Assembly (NCBI GenBank): GCA_965242735.1
Contig: OZ251497.1
Coordinates: 806,001-870,000, forward strand
Length of the DNA: 64,000 bases
Direction of reading: 5' to 3'
From: G958295645 sp965242735
GTDB lineage: Bacteria; Gemmatimonadota; Gemmatimonadetes; Longimicrobiales; Gaopeijiaceae
Shown here piece by piece: positions 49,981 to 60,100 of the stretch. Numbering within the stretch: position 1 is the first letter of the stretch; the number at the start of each line of letters is the position of its first letter. Made by a program: the position numbers and the translations under genes. Under the pieces are notes generated by a model. The model saw only the letters and a program-made list of their open reading frames with translations. It made no database searches and was not told where the DNA came from.

Positions 49981-52900
49981 ATCGTAGAACTCTGGCGCTG
50001 CTCGGCATGGCGGCGGCGATGGCGGCCGGTTGCGCCGACGACGTGACCGAGCCGCCGCGCGGCGCATCCGTGAAGGTCGCGCAGGGCCTTGCCGTGCGGG
50101 CGGCGCTCGGCGACACCGTGCGCTTGTCGGCTTCCGTGCTGGACCGCCAAGGCCGGCCGGTGCCGGGCGCGGCGGTGCGCTGGACGAGCGCGGACGCCAC
50201 CGTGGCGCGAGTGGACGCTTCGGGGCGGGTCGTCGCGGCGGCGTCCGGCAGCACGACGGTGACGGCAACGGCCGCCTCCGGCGCGTCGGCCGACGTGATC
50301 GTGACGATCGGCCCCGTTCGCAAGGTCAGCGACAGGACGGCGCTGACGGCGCTGTACGAGGCGACGGACGGGCCGAACTGGACCCAGAAGGAAGGCTGGC
50401 TGACCGACGCGCCGCTGGAGGACTGGTACGGAGTCGACGCGGACGCAAGCGGGCGAGTGGTCGCGCTTGCCCTTCGGCGAAACGGCCTGGCGGGCGAGCT
50501 TCCGCCGGAGCTGGGCGACCTCGAGCGCTTGGAAGCGCTTGTCGTGGCCTCCAACCGGCTGGCGGGCGAGTTCCCGCCGGAGGTGACCGGCCTCGCCAAT
50601 CTGCGGGACATGCGCTGGGGAGGGAACGCGGGCCTGTGCGCGCCGGGCACGCGACAGTTCATCGACTTCGCCGCGGCGCTCGACCGCGTGTCCGGCCCGT
50701 TCTGTCACGACGCGGACGTTGCCGCGCTCGAAGCCCTGCACGCTTCGGCCGGCGGCGCGAGCTGGACTTCGTCGGAAGGATGGCTTCGGCCGGGGCCGTT
50801 GAGCGACTGGCACGGAGTCGAGACGGACGCCGTCGCGGGCCGCGTCGTCGCGCTCGACTTGAACGAAAACGGCTTGTCCGGCGTGCTGCCGGGGTCGCTC
50901 TCGTCGTTGAAGTTCCTCCGGGAGTTGCGAATCGGCGGCAACGGAGAGCTTGGCGGCCGTCTTCCGCTGGGCATGACCGGTCTGTCCTTGCAGACGCTTC
51001 GATACGACGGCACGAGTGTCTGCGCTCCGGCGGACCCTGCCTTCCGCAACTGGGTGCAGTCGATCGCGTCGCATGCGGGCACCGGCGTCGAATGCCCGCC
51101 GCTGACGGACCGCGACGTCTTGGAGGCCTTGTACTACGCTGCCGACGGTCCGCATTGGAACGCCGCCGACAACTGGCTGACCGAATTGCCGCTGGCGGAT
51201 TGGCACGGAGTTGGGACGGACGACGAGGGACGGGTGACCTATCTCTCGCTGCCCCGCAACGGCCTTGGGGGCGTGATCCCTGCGGAGCTGGGCGCCCTCG
51301 CCAGCTTGGAGGGGCTCGATCTCTTCGCCAACGGCTTGACGGGCGAGTTGCCGGCGGAGCTGGGCGCCCTCGCCAACTTGCGGGTGCTCTTCCTTGGCGC
51401 CAACGGCTTGACGGGCGAGTTGCCGGCGGAGTGGGGCGCTCTTGCCAGCTTGGAGCAACTCGAGCTGTACTCGAACAGCTTGACGGGCGCGATTCCTGGT
51501 GAGCTGGGCGCTCTCGCCAACTTGGAGCGACTTGACCTGTACTCGAACGGCTTGACGGGCGCAATTCCTGCGGAGTTGGGCGCTCTCGCCCGTTTGCAGC
51601 ATCTCGACCTGCTGGCCAACGAGCTGACGGGCGCGATTCCTGGCGAGCTGGGCGCTCTGGCCCGTTTGCGGTATCTCGACCTGTCCGCCAACCGGCTGAC
51701 GGGCGTGATCCCTGCGGAGCTGGGCGCTCTTGCCAGCTTGGAGCAACTGGACCTGTACGCCAACGGCTTGACGGGTGCGATTCCTGGCGAGCTGAGCCGG
51801 CTCGGCAGCTTGAAGTCGCTTTCGCTGTCGTACAACCGGCTGACGGGCGCCATTCCGGCGGAACTGGGGGCTCTTGCCAACTTGGAATCGCTTTCGCTGT
51901 CGTCCAACGGCCTGACCGGCGCGATCCCTGCGGAGCTGGGCCGCCTCGGCTACCTGGAATCGCTGTCGCTGAGGGCGAACGACCTGACGGGCCCGATTCC
52001 GGCGGAGCTGGGCAATCTCGCCAGCTTGTCGAGGCTGTACCTGACGGACAACGCCGGCATGTCCGGAACGTTGCCAGCCGCGCTGGCGTCGCTCGATCTG
52101 TCGACGCTTCAACTCGGCGGCACGGGACTGTGCGCTCCGCAGGACGCCGCCTTCCAGTCGTGGCTGAGGTCGATTCCGAGGCGGCGCGTTTCCGTGTGCG
52201 TCGAGCGAGCGGACGGAGGAGCCGGGGCGGCGGCGTACGTCGTGCAGGCGGTTCAGTCGTTGGAGTTCCCCGTGCCGCTGGTGGCGGGAAGGCCGGGGCT
52301 GCTGCGAGTGTTCGCGTCGGCTCCGCAAGCGGGAGGCGCGCGCGCGCCGGCGGCGCGGGCGACGTTCTACCAACGGGACGGGTCGGAGCGAACCTTCGAG
52401 GTTCCGGCCGGAACCCAAGCGCTGACGGCCGAGTTCCAGGAAGACCGTCTCGGGGCGTCGGCGAACGTGGAGGTCCCGGCCGACGTGTTGCGGCCGGGGG
52501 TGGAGATGGTCGTGGAGGTCGATCCGGACGGCGCGCTCGACTCGGGGCTGGGCGTTCCGGCGCGCATTCCTGCGGAGGGACGGACGGCGTTGGAAGTGCA
52601 CGAGCTTCCGTCGTTCGACGTGACGGTGGTGCCGTTTCTGTGGGAAGCCGAACCCGATTCCTCCATTCTCGATGTGACGCAGGCGCTCTCGCCCGACGAC
52701 GCGCTGTTCGAGGACACGCGAATTCTGTTGCCCGTGGGGGCCATGACCGTGACGGTCCACGAGCCCGTTTGGACCGCCTCCAACAGCGCCTTGGACCTCT
52801 TGGAAGAGACGACTGCGATTCGGGCGCTGGAGAATGGACGCGGCTACTGGATGGGCACCTTGCCCGGCGCGACCGAAGCCGCCGGGGTGGCTTGGATCTC

Positions 52901-53672
52901 CGGCCGGTCCATGTTTTCCATCCCGCTGTCCTATGTGGTAGCGCACGAGTTCGGCCACAACATCTATCTCTTCCACGCGCCCTGCGGCGGTGCGGGCGGG
53001 CCGGACCCGTCGTTCCCGGACCGCCAAGGCCGCGTCGGCGCATGGGGCTGGGACCGCCGTTCGGGGACCCTCGTGCCGCCGGATCGCCCGGACCTGATGA
53101 GCTATTGCCGTCCCGAATGGATCGGCGACTACCACTTCGCCATGTCGTTGCGTTGGCGGATGCACGACGAGGCTGGGGTCGCCGCCTTCGCGGGGCCGCC
53201 CACGCGGGTTCTGTTGCTGTGGGGCGGCGCGGACGCGGACGGCAAGCCATTCCTGCATCCCGCGTTCGTGGTGGACGACGCCCGGGCGTCGGCGCCGAGC
53301 GGGGCGGGCGAGTGGCGGATTGTGGGCGAAGCCGCGGACGGACGCGCCCTGTTCGACCGCCGGTTCGAGATGGGGGAGACGGCCGACGGCGACGGCCGGT
53401 CGTTGTTCGTGTTCACGCTGCCGGCCGAGGCCGGCTGGGCGGACGCAATGGCCCGGATCGTGCTGACGGGGCCGGGGGGCACGGTCGAGCTCGATGCCGA
53501 GAGCGGCCCGGCGGCGGCGTTGTTGCGCGACCCGGACACGGGCCGCGTGCGCGGGTTGTTGCGGGACTGGCCGGGCCCTGGGGCGCAGGCCGACGCCGCG
53601 GCGCTGCCGGAGCCCGGACTGGAGGTCCAAGTCAGCCGGGGCGTTCCCGCGCCGGACGCTTGGCGGCGGTAG
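49977..53672 (+). CDS. Secreted lipoprotein with Ig-like domain, plant-type leucine-rich repeats and a metzincin-like protease domain
   Basis: 1,231 residues. Lipoprotein signal NRRTLALLGMAAAMAAGC (Cys 19). A BIG2-type Ig domain follows (RLSASVLDRQGRPVPGAAVRW). At ~residues 425-690 there are eleven 24-residue LRRs of the LTGxIPxELGxLxxLxxLxL type, with flanking cap repeats and scattered Cys. The C-terminal region has HEFGHNIYLFH (HExxHxxxxxH) and, ~50 residues on, LMSYCRPEWIGDYHF, a Met-turn-like segment, so a zinc metzincin-type protease is likely; the usual Gly of HExxHxxGxxH is Tyr. The LRRs probably bind a protein or glycan target. Confidence 0.88.
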   Translation: MNRRTLALLGMAAAMAAGCADDVTEPPRGASVKVAQGLAVRAALGDTVRLSASVLDRQGRPVPGAAVRWTSADATVARVDASGRVVAAASGSTTVTATAASGASADVIVTIGPVRKVSDRTALTALYEATDGPNWTQKEGWLTDAPLEDWYGVDADASGRVVALALRRNGLAGELPPELGDLERLEALVVASNRLAGEFPPEVTGLANLRDMRWGGNAGLCAPGTRQFIDFAAALDRVSGPFCHDADVAALEALHASAGGASWTSSEGWLRPGPLSDWHGVETDAVAGRVVALDLNENGLSGVLPGSLSSLKFLRELRIGGNGELGGRLPLGMTGLSLQTLRYDGTSVCAPADPAFRNWVQSIASHAGTGVECPPLTDRDVLEALYYAADGPHWNAADNWLTELPLADWHGVGTDDEGRVTYLSLPRNGLGGVIPAELGALASLEGLDLFANGLTGELPAELGALANLRVLFLGANGLTGELPAEWGALASLEQLELYSNSLTGAIPGELGALANLERLDLYSNGLTGAIPAELGALARLQHLDLLANELTGAIPGELGALARLRYLDLSANRLTGVIPAELGALASLEQLDLYANGLTGAIPGELSRLGSLKSLSLSYNRLTGAIPAELGALANLESLSLSSNGLTGAIPAELGRLGYLESLSLRANDLTGPIPAELGNLASLSRLYLTDNAGMSGTLPAALASLDLSTLQLGGTGLCAPQDAAFQSWLRSIPRRRVSVCVERADGGAGAAAYVVQAVQSLEFPVPLVAGRPGLLRVFASAPQAGGARAPAARATFYQRDGSERTFEVPAGTQALTAEFQEDRLGASANVEVPADVLRPGVEMVVEVDPDGALDSGLGVPARIPAEGRTALEVHELPSFDVTVVPFLWEAEPDSSILDVTQALSPDDALFEDTRILLPVGAMTVTVHEPVWTASNSALDLLEETTAIRALENGRGYWMGTLPGATEAAGVAWISGRSMFSIPLSYVVAHEFGHNIYLFHAPCGGAGGPDPSFPDRQGRVGAWGWDRRSGTLVPPDRPDLMSYCRPEWIGDYHFAMSLRWRMHDEAGVAAFAGPPTRVLLLWGGADADGKPFLHPAFVVDDARASAPSGAGEWRIVGEAADGRALFDRRFEMGETADGDGRSLFVFTLPAEAGWADAMARIVLTGPGGTVELDAESGPAAALLRDPDTGRVRGLLRDWPGPGAQADAAALPEPGLEVQVSRGVPAPDAWRR

Positions 53673-53894
53673 AGAATCGGCAGGCTTGGACGGCCCCGCA
53701 TTGTACGACGGTCCGATCCCCCGGCGGGCGGCGGTGCCGGAAGACGTGAGGAGCGATCCGCCGAGCGAGGGCCTAATCCGTCCGGCGGTTGCGACCGACG
53801 CCCCTTGGGGGTTGCCTTGGCCAATGTCGTCGGGCTCCATAGATTGAACCGTCCGCTCGCCACGTTTCCATCGCCACTTTCACGGCACAGCCGC

Positions 53895-55151
53895 TTGATC
53901 CGTCCCGCCCAGGCCCCCCTCGTCGCGGGAATCCGCTCGCGCGCTCCGGAGCACGAACCGCTTCCGCATGTCGTCAAGTTTTCGGGCGGACGCTCTTCGG
54001 CCGCGCTGGCGTTCCTGTTGGCGGAGGAGGGCCTGCTCGATCCCGGGCGCGGAGATGTCGTCCTGTTCGCGAACACGTCGGCCGAGCATCCCGCCACCTA
54101 CGACTTCGCCCGCGAGTGCAAGCGCCGGCTCGAGCGCGACTTCGGCATTCCGTTCTTCTGGTTCGAGTTCTGCACGGTGGAGGACGCGTCGCGGGGTGTC
54201 TACGTCCGCCGTCCGTCCTACCGGCTGGTGCGCTCCGAACCCGTCGAGGACGACCCGCGCGGATTTCGGTCCAGCGGCGAGGTCTTCGAGGAGATGCTCT
54301 CGTACCAGGGCATGCTGCCCAATCCTCACAGCCGTTCGTGCACGGCGAAGCTGAAGCTCTATCCTTCGCACCAGCTGCTCGCCGACTGGCTGGGCGCCAC
54401 CGACGGTCCGGAGCACGCCGGCCACCATGGCGACCGTCGCTACGTCACGCCGGACGCCGCATTGGTCCAGTACCGCCGGAACCGAGGAGAGGCGCCGGAC
54501 GCCGCGTACCGGGCACGCGTGGACTTCATGACGCGGCGCCCCGTTGCCCGGCCTGCCCAACTCTGGCGCGAGTACACGGACGCCCCGATCCCGAGCCGGA
54601 CAGGGCCGCCCGGCCCGGCGCCGATGTGGGGAGCCGGCGCGGCCGAACACGTGACGGTCTTGGGTTTGCGCGCCGACGAGGACAAGCGCATCGCCAAGAT
54701 CAACTCGCGGTCGTTCTTCGCGGAAGGGGCCAGCAAGTCCTGTTCCGTGCACACGCAGCCGCCCGGCGAGCACCCTTGCTTCCCGCTGGCCGACTGGGGG
54801 TTTGACGCCGCGACGGTTCGGAGCTTCTGGCGGGAGCGGAGCTTCGACTTGGACGGACCGGACCATGCGGGCAATTGCGTCTTCTGCTTCATGAAGGGCA
54901 CGCGGTTTCTTGCCAAGGCCGCCCACGCGGCCGACCCAGGACGGCAGGCCGGCGCGCCTTCCGACATTGGATGGTGGATCGAGATGGAGGAACGCTATCA
55001 GCGGAAGATGGCCGCGCGCAGCGGCGACGGGATCACGCAGTTCGGCTTCTTGGGCGTGAGCGGTCCAGCCTTTGCCGAGATCGTCGAGGGGACGGCGCCC
55101 GACCTGGGCCGCTATGCGACGGGCGCACCGGCCTGCGACTGTACCGACTAG
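53895..55151 (+). CDS. PP-loop / PAPS-reductase-like protein, first gene of a four-gene cassette
   Basis: ~418 residues if TTG 53895 is the start; TTG 53805 is also possible and no ATG is available. The PP-loop is VVKFSGGRSSAALAFLL, a variant of SGGxDS. SRSCTAKLKLYP fits the CTxxLKxxP element of this superfamily (as in CysH and DndC). Downstream cysteines (CSVHTQPPGEHPC; NCVFC) could bind metal or an Fe-S cluster. Members reduce or transfer sulfur, or adenylate substrates, and several occur in DNA-modification defence systems. It lies 13 bp before the GHKL gene. No dnd partner genes are nearby. Confidence 0.78.
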   Translation: MIRPAQAPLVAGIRSRAPEHEPLPHVVKFSGGRSSAALAFLLAEEGLLDPGRGDVVLFANTSAEHPATYDFARECKRRLERDFGIPFFWFEFCTVEDASRGVYVRRPSYRLVRSEPVEDDPRGFRSSGEVFEEMLSYQGMLPNPHSRSCTAKLKLYPSHQLLADWLGATDGPEHAGHHGDRRYVTPDAALVQYRRNRGEAPDAAYRARVDFMTRRPVARPAQLWREYTDAPIPSRTGPPGPAPMWGAGAAEHVTVLGLRADEDKRIAKINSRSFFAEGASKSCSVHTQPPGEHPCFPLADWGFDAATVRSFWRERSFDLDGPDHAGNCVFCFMKGTRFLAKAAHAADPGRQAGAPSDIGWWIEMEERYQRKMAARSGDGITQFGFLGVSGPAFAEIVEGTAPDLGRYATGAPACDCTD

Positions 55152-55164
55152 ACCAGGAAGCCTC

Positions 55165-57125
55165 ATGACTGCACGCGCGATGGCCGACGACCTGCATTTC
55201 CCTCATGGCGAAGTGCAAGGGTTCTCGACGCTTGCCACGACCCAGTGGGCCGCCAACCCGGAGCCCGTCGTTCGCGAACTGCTGCAGAACTGCTTGGACG
55301 CTGCGAGCGAGGCTGGCCGCGAGACCGCCGACGTGTGCTTTTCCATTAAGACAGTGCCGTTGGACGACGTTCCGGGCATCGATTCCTACCGCCAACACTT
55401 TGACCAAGCCGTTGCCGAGCGGAAACAGGGAGAGCAGAGCGCTTCGGAGAAGCAGGTGATCGATCGGATTGGGCGGATTCTCGAAAAAGCGGGGGGGGGG
55501 GGGCGACTGTTCGCGTCCTGTTCTGCCGGGACAACGGCATAGGACTTGACGACGAGAGCATTGGAAGGGTCCTGACCCAAGGCAACACTGCCAAGGCCAA
55601 AGCAGGTGCAGGAGCCTTCGGGATTGGTCATCTGACGGCCTTTGCCGCCTCGGATCTTCGCTATGTGCTGTACGCCGGACGCTCGCGAGACAGCGCCGGC
55701 GCCTTGAAGACCGTGGCCAGCGGTCACGCCGTCCTGGCCTCGTACAAGAAGGACAAGCGCGGCGGCCACGGCTACTGGCTTCGCCGCAGAGATCCGGACA
55801 GCGTGCCGGACCTGTTTGATCCCAAGTATCCCGACCGCGCGCCGCCCTTGCTCGCGCGAGAGCTTGCTCGGATCGCCGACACGGGCACGGTGGTGTGCGT
55901 CACGGGCTTCAACGATTTTGGCGTCGGCGAGTCCGATGCCGTCGCAGCCATCGCCCGAGTAGCGGCGAAGAACTTCTTGGTGGCCATCTGGCAGGGGAAG
56001 ATGACGGTGACGATTTCGTCGCGGGAGGACGGCGAGGCGATAGTGGGCCGAGACACGTTGGGCGATGTTCTCGAGCAAGACCGCCATCGGAAGAGGGCCG
56101 AGCAGAAGGGAGGTTGGCTCCCGGGCGCGCAGGCGCACGAAGCGTGGGAGGCGCTCGAGAACGGGGAACCGTTCAAGTTGTCTTCCGGAGCCGAGGCGTA
56201 CGTCTTGCCCTTGGAGTCGCAACACGGCAGGCCACGGTCGCGGGTGCAAGTGTTTCGAAACGGCATGTGGATTACCAACGACGCCGACGAACTGGAGCCC
56301 CGGCGTTTCGGGGCGAACAAGCCTTTTGCCGCGGTCGTGATCGTGGAGTCCGGCGAGCTGGCACGCCTGGTGCGCGGCGCCGAAGGGCCGGAGCATCGGG
56401 GTCTGGACCGCGGCCGCCTCGACTCCAAGGACAACAAGAAGCTCCTCGCCGCGTTGCGGCAGATTGCCGAGGAGCTGCGGGCCAAGGCGGGCAAGGACGA
56501 AGAATCCACGGAAGACACTCCAGACAACTTCGCCATGTGGGGTGGCGGCAGCCGCGGCGCCGAGCGCGTGGGCAAGTACAGACCACGAGCAGGCACGGGC
56601 CGGAAGCGCGGCACGTCGATGGAAAAGGACGACAACGAAGAATCGAACGATCCGACGCACCCGAAAGGAAAGAAGCGGAAGAAGAAGGCCGGCGCCGCCC
56701 CGAAGCCTGGGCGCGGCGCGGCGGGCCGGATGTCCTGGCGCGTGGCGCCCGGTCCGCACGGGCGGGCCCGCGAGATACGCGTCGCCTGGCAGCCTCGTGG
56801 CAGTCTGCCCCGCAAGGAGGTCTTGGGGGTCAGGGTGCGCGAGCCCTCCGGCTCCGACGAGACCTGCGAGTCTCCGCTGCCGCCCACATGGCTTCGCATT
56901 GCGGAAGTTCGGTATTCGGAAGGCATCGCCCCTCCGGCGGAGGACGGCTTCGAGGTCGAACTGCCGAACAGCTGTCGCGACTTCACCATCGTTCTTGCCG
57001 ATTCCGTCGCCGCCAACGCCGTCGAAGTGGACCTGGTTCGGCGACGGCCGACAGATCCGACGGCCGACGGCCGTCCAGGCGCTTCCGGTCGTCCAGGCGC
57101 CTCCGTCGAAGCCTCCGATGACTGA
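55165..57125 (+). CDS. GHKL (HSP90-like) ATPase, frame interrupted at a G13 tract
   Basis: From ATG 55165 the frame carries the N-box ELLQNCLDA and continues to the G-run at 55491-55503, after which it stops at 55540-55542. The next frame continues without loss: VLFCRDNGIGLDDESIGR (G1 box), GAGAFGIGHL (G2-like) and on to TGA 57123-57125. One extra G (14) or two fewer (11) would restore a ~654-residue protein. GHKL ATPases use ATP-driven closure (HSP90, MutL, Morc). The C-terminal third has a Lys-rich linker (KGKKRKKKA). Its end overlaps the next ATG by 8 bp. Either phase variation or a sequence error explains the break. Confidence 0.8.
55491..55503 (+). repeat. Poly-G tract of 13 bases inside the GHKL gene
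   Basis: GAAAAAGC is followed by 13 G and then CGACTG. With 13 G the two coding halves are out of frame; with 14 or 11 they are in frame. Homopolymeric G/C tracts in coding sequence are the classical substrate for slipped-strand phase variation. Confidence 0.9.
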
Positions 57126-57921
57126 CCGCGCGTCCGACTCCCTTCCGTTGCTCCTCGAGGACGGTTCTCGGATGGACTGGGTCGAGGCCGCATACGAGAC
57201 CGAAGTCGAAGCGAGGACCGGCCAAGCCACGGTGGTTCATCGCCTGTCGAAGGCGCCGGTCCTCGAACAACTGATCGAAGACGGGGACGCGGCCTGGGCC
57301 ACCGAGGTTCGCTGCCCGAAGACGCTCATGGCGAAGATCCAGACGTCTGCGGAGGCTCGTCAGATCGTCAAGTGGGACCTAGAGGACGTGGATCACGAGG
57401 TCTTCGTCATGCCGGGACTCGTGGCCGTCAGAGATTTCTCGATGAGGTTGTCCGGCCTGAGCTCGGTATACGAGGGAGCCGGCGAGCTTCGCGTGTCTCG
57501 TGGCTACTGGTTGGCCAAGGGAGAAACGTGGCGGGCCAGCACGTTGCTGGAGTCGTTGCTGACATTTATTCTCTCGCCCGACTTGGAGAAAGGCCGGTTG
57601 GCAGTAGCGCCGGACGAAGGCGGCGGCCATTTCCGGTTCTTGGTCCAGATGGCCGCGGACGTCTACGAGTGCCGGGACGACCGCACTGTGAGAATTGCCG
57701 CGCTTGTTGGAGCGTGCGCGCAGTTCTCGCGGGAGTTCCAGCGCAAGGACGACGAGGAGGAGGAGCCTCAGGTAGCGCGGATGCTTCGCGATCACCTGAG
57801 AAGCAAGGAACCCAACATCAGCTTGTGGGACGAACCAGAGAGCTACGATCCCGCCCTGGTAGCCACGCTTCTCGAGCCCTTCCGGCTGCGCCCGGTGTCC
57901 GATGGAGGCGACGGTGAATAA
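57118..57921 (+). CDS. Unknown protein, third gene of the PP-loop/GHKL cassette
   Basis: 267 residues. Not recognised. It starts at ATG 57118, overlapping the GHKL gene end (ATGACTGA). Soluble, mixed alpha/beta, with acidic patches (KDDEEEEPQVARML) and the conserved-looking segment KTLMAKIQTSAEARQIVKWD. No signal peptide. The tight overlap with genes on both sides shows it is part of the same operon and probably the same complex. Confidence 0.7.
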   Translation: MTDRASDSLPLLLEDGSRMDWVEAAYETEVEARTGQATVVHRLSKAPVLEQLIEDGDAAWATEVRCPKTLMAKIQTSAEARQIVKWDLEDVDHEVFVMPGLVAVRDFSMRLSGLSSVYEGAGELRVSRGYWLAKGETWRASTLLESLLTFILSPDLEKGRLAVAPDEGGGHFRFLVQMAADVYECRDDRTVRIAALVGACAQFSREFQRKDDEEEEPQVARMLRDHLRSKEPNISLWDEPESYDPALVATLLEPFRLRPVSDGGDGE

Positions 57922-58765
57922 TAGCTTGCTCAACGCGGCCAGTCCGAAGTTCAGTGCTTGGCAGCGGGGGATCGTCTTCGAAAAAAAGAGGCACGGCGCG
58001 CCCGGCCCCGAGAATCAGCATATCCGCGAGCGGATTCAAGCACGGCAAGAGAAGTTGCGGTCGGCCATCAGGGGAGGACACGAAGAACTTGGGGCGTACC
58101 TGAGGCAGGTGTTGGACATAGGCGCACGCACGGTCGGCGCACCTGATTTCCCTCGCCGCGAGCTGACTCCGAACGAGTGCCAGGCGCCGCCGATCGAGCT
58201 GGAACGCGAGCTGTGGGAGGCCTGGCGCGGGCTCAAAAGACGGTGTACTTCACAACCTGTGTACTGGGCGCTTTGTCACGTCGAGTGGATTGAGCAAGGA
58301 CGCTTCGGCAAGACTGGCCACCGGTTGGAGGCTGCACTGGTTGGCCGGGGCAAGAACTTGGAGGCGAAGACTCGAAATTTCCTTCGGCACACGGGCGGCA
58401 TTCCCCATGTGCGGTTCAAGACTTCCGTCTTCTCCGATTGTCCCATGGCCCGTGCGTGGTGGCGCGGTCACGTGGCCGAGCAGGTGGCGCTCGTCTCGGA
58501 AGCGGACATGTCCGAGAGAAAGGCTCACGGCGTTCTTCACGCGAACGGGCAGGCATGGGAGACGCTGGCGATGTTGGGCATTCGGAGAGCGACGGCCATC
58601 TCCCAGCCGCAGGCTCGCGCGGCCATCGTGTCGCATCTCCAGGCGCGCTTGAGCAAGCACGGACGCTTGCGACCGGCGGACGTCCATGAAGTGGCAACCC
58701 GCCTCGCCCGCCTTGGACTGCGCTGGTCGCTGGAGCACGTGCCGTGGCAGGGTCGCCGGGCGTAG
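57914..58765 (+). CDS. Unknown protein, fourth gene of the cassette
   Basis: 283 residues from GTG 57914, chosen because GGAGG (57904-57908) lies 5 bases upstream; ATG 57902 is possible. Not recognised. Basic, largely helical protein (HIRERIQARQEKLRSAIRGG; PPIELERELWEAWRGLKRRC), with aromatic-rich segments (YWALCHVEWIEQGRF; RAWWRGHVAEQV). Basic residues could bind nucleic acid; that is inference. It overlaps the previous stop by 8 bp and ends 129 bp before the convergent ATPase gene. Confidence 0.7.
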   Translation: MNNSLLNAASPKFSAWQRGIVFEKKRHGAPGPENQHIRERIQARQEKLRSAIRGGHEELGAYLRQVLDIGARTVGAPDFPRRELTPNECQAPPIELERELWEAWRGLKRRCTSQPVYWALCHVEWIEQGRFGKTGHRLEAALVGRGKNLEAKTRNFLRHTGGIPHVRFKTSVFSDCPMARAWWRGHVAEQVALVSEADMSERKAHGVLHANGQAWETLAMLGIRRATAISQPQARAAIVSHLQARLSKHGRLRPADVHEVATRLARLGLRWSLEHVPWQGRRA

Positions 58766-58893
58766 CTGGCATCACGCCCTCCCGCCTGGTTCGGAATGTC
58801 GCCAGCTCCCGGAAGAGTCCGCCACCATGCCGTGCTCGACTCTCCGCCGCGCCTGGCTTAGCGGCCGGCGGCCGTAGGCGACGCCCCTCCCGG

Positions 58894-60094
58894 CTACGTC
58901 CACGCTACTTCTTGTATCGCGCTCCACGGCACGACTTCGGCGCCGTTGCGCTCGTGGCGTGGCCCGTCGCCGCCGTAGACGAGCCGTGCCGTGGGCTCCA
59001 GGTGCGGATTGGCCTTCAGCGCCCGTTCCGGGAAGGTCGCCAGCGCCCGGAAGAAGTCCGTCGCCACGGTCGCGCCCGACTTCGCCTCCATGGCGATCGC
59101 GCGCCGCGCCCCTTCGACCACCAAGTCGAGTTCCAGGCCACGGGCTTCGCGAAGGTGGAGGAGGCCGCCGGTTTCTCCGCGGTGGACGCGCGCCTTGAGG
59201 ACTTCGGACGCGCACCATGTCTCGAAGAGCGGGCCGCGCAGAGGATGCGCGCGGAGCTGGTCCGGGGTGCCGAATTCCCAGCAGCCGGCAGGCGAGCCCC
59301 GAGTCCACGAAGTGCAGCTTGGGCGCCTTGACCAGCCGCTTGCGGAAGTTGCGCAGCCACGGCGGCACGCGGAAGACGACGAAGCTGGCCTCCAGGACGG
59401 ACAGCCACGCCCGGACCGTCGGATGCGCGACGCCCGCGTCGGCCCCGAGCGCCGACAGGTTGAGTTCCTGGGCGGTGCGGCCGGCCGCCAATCGCAGGAA
59501 CGTGCTGAACGCGGCCAAGTTGGTCACCTGGAGCGCTTGGCGCATGTCGCGTTGGACGTAGGTGTCGGCGTAGTCGTTCAGCCAATCGGCGGGCGGAAGC
59601 CGGCGGTCGTGGATGCGCGGGTAGCCTCCCGTCCAAACGGTGGTCCAGAGGTCGGCAAGGCGTTGCCCCCCGGTCTGGGCCGGGAAGCGGCGAGTCTCCT
59701 CGAGGCTCAGCGGCAGCAGGTGGAGCATGGCCACGCGACCGGCCAACGACTGGCTGATCGCCTCGGTCAAGCCGAAGTGCTGGGAGCCGGTCAGCACGAA
59801 CCGGCCGGGCTCCGGGTCGTCGTCCACTGCTTCGTGCAAGTACGAGAAGAGCCCCGGCACGCGCTGAACCTCGTCGAGAACGACGGGCCCCCGGTGTTGC
59901 GCGAGGAACCCCCTGGGGTCGGTCTCGGCGAACTCGCGCGCGTCCAGCGGCTCCAGGCTCACGTAGTCGTGGCCGGGAAAGCACGATCGGCACACCGTCG
60001 TCTTGCCGGACTGGCGCGGACCGGTGACGGCCACGACGGGCGCCTGACGGGCTGCGCGACGCAACCGGGGCTCCAAGACGCGGGCAATCGTCAT
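58894..60094 (-). pseudogene. DUF4143-type AAA ATPase, frameshifted
   Basis: From ATG 60094: Walker A VTGPRQSGKTTV, Walker B PVVLDEVQRVP, GSQHFGLTEAISQSLAGRV and a DUF4143-like C-terminal region (LDVLEAS..., HFVDSGLACRLLGIR). The frame then changes at ~59268-59271: in frame +1 the family continues as TPDQLRAHPLRGPLFETW and GLELDLVVEGARRAIAMEAK to a TAG at 58896-58894. One inserted base explains the break. These ATPases (~400 residues) are common orphan NTPases in bacteria, often in multiple copies. Real mutation and sequencing error cannot be told apart here. Confidence 0.85.
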
Positions 60095-60100
60095 GCACAA

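Noticed and set aside
51230..52090. LRR-coding DNA as a minisatellite of unknown origin
   Set aside because: The 72-bp period is fully explained by 24-residue LRR units under protein-level constraint.
49800..53840. 1,346-residue minus-strand frame opposite the LRR gene
   Set aside because: It is periodic only because it mirrors the LRR DNA; the plus strand has a lipobox and a protease motif.
53895..55151. Annotation of the PP-loop gene as DndC of a phosphorothioation system
   Set aside because: No DndB, DndD, DndE, Ssp or IscS-like partner is nearby, and only the superfamily motifs can be seen.
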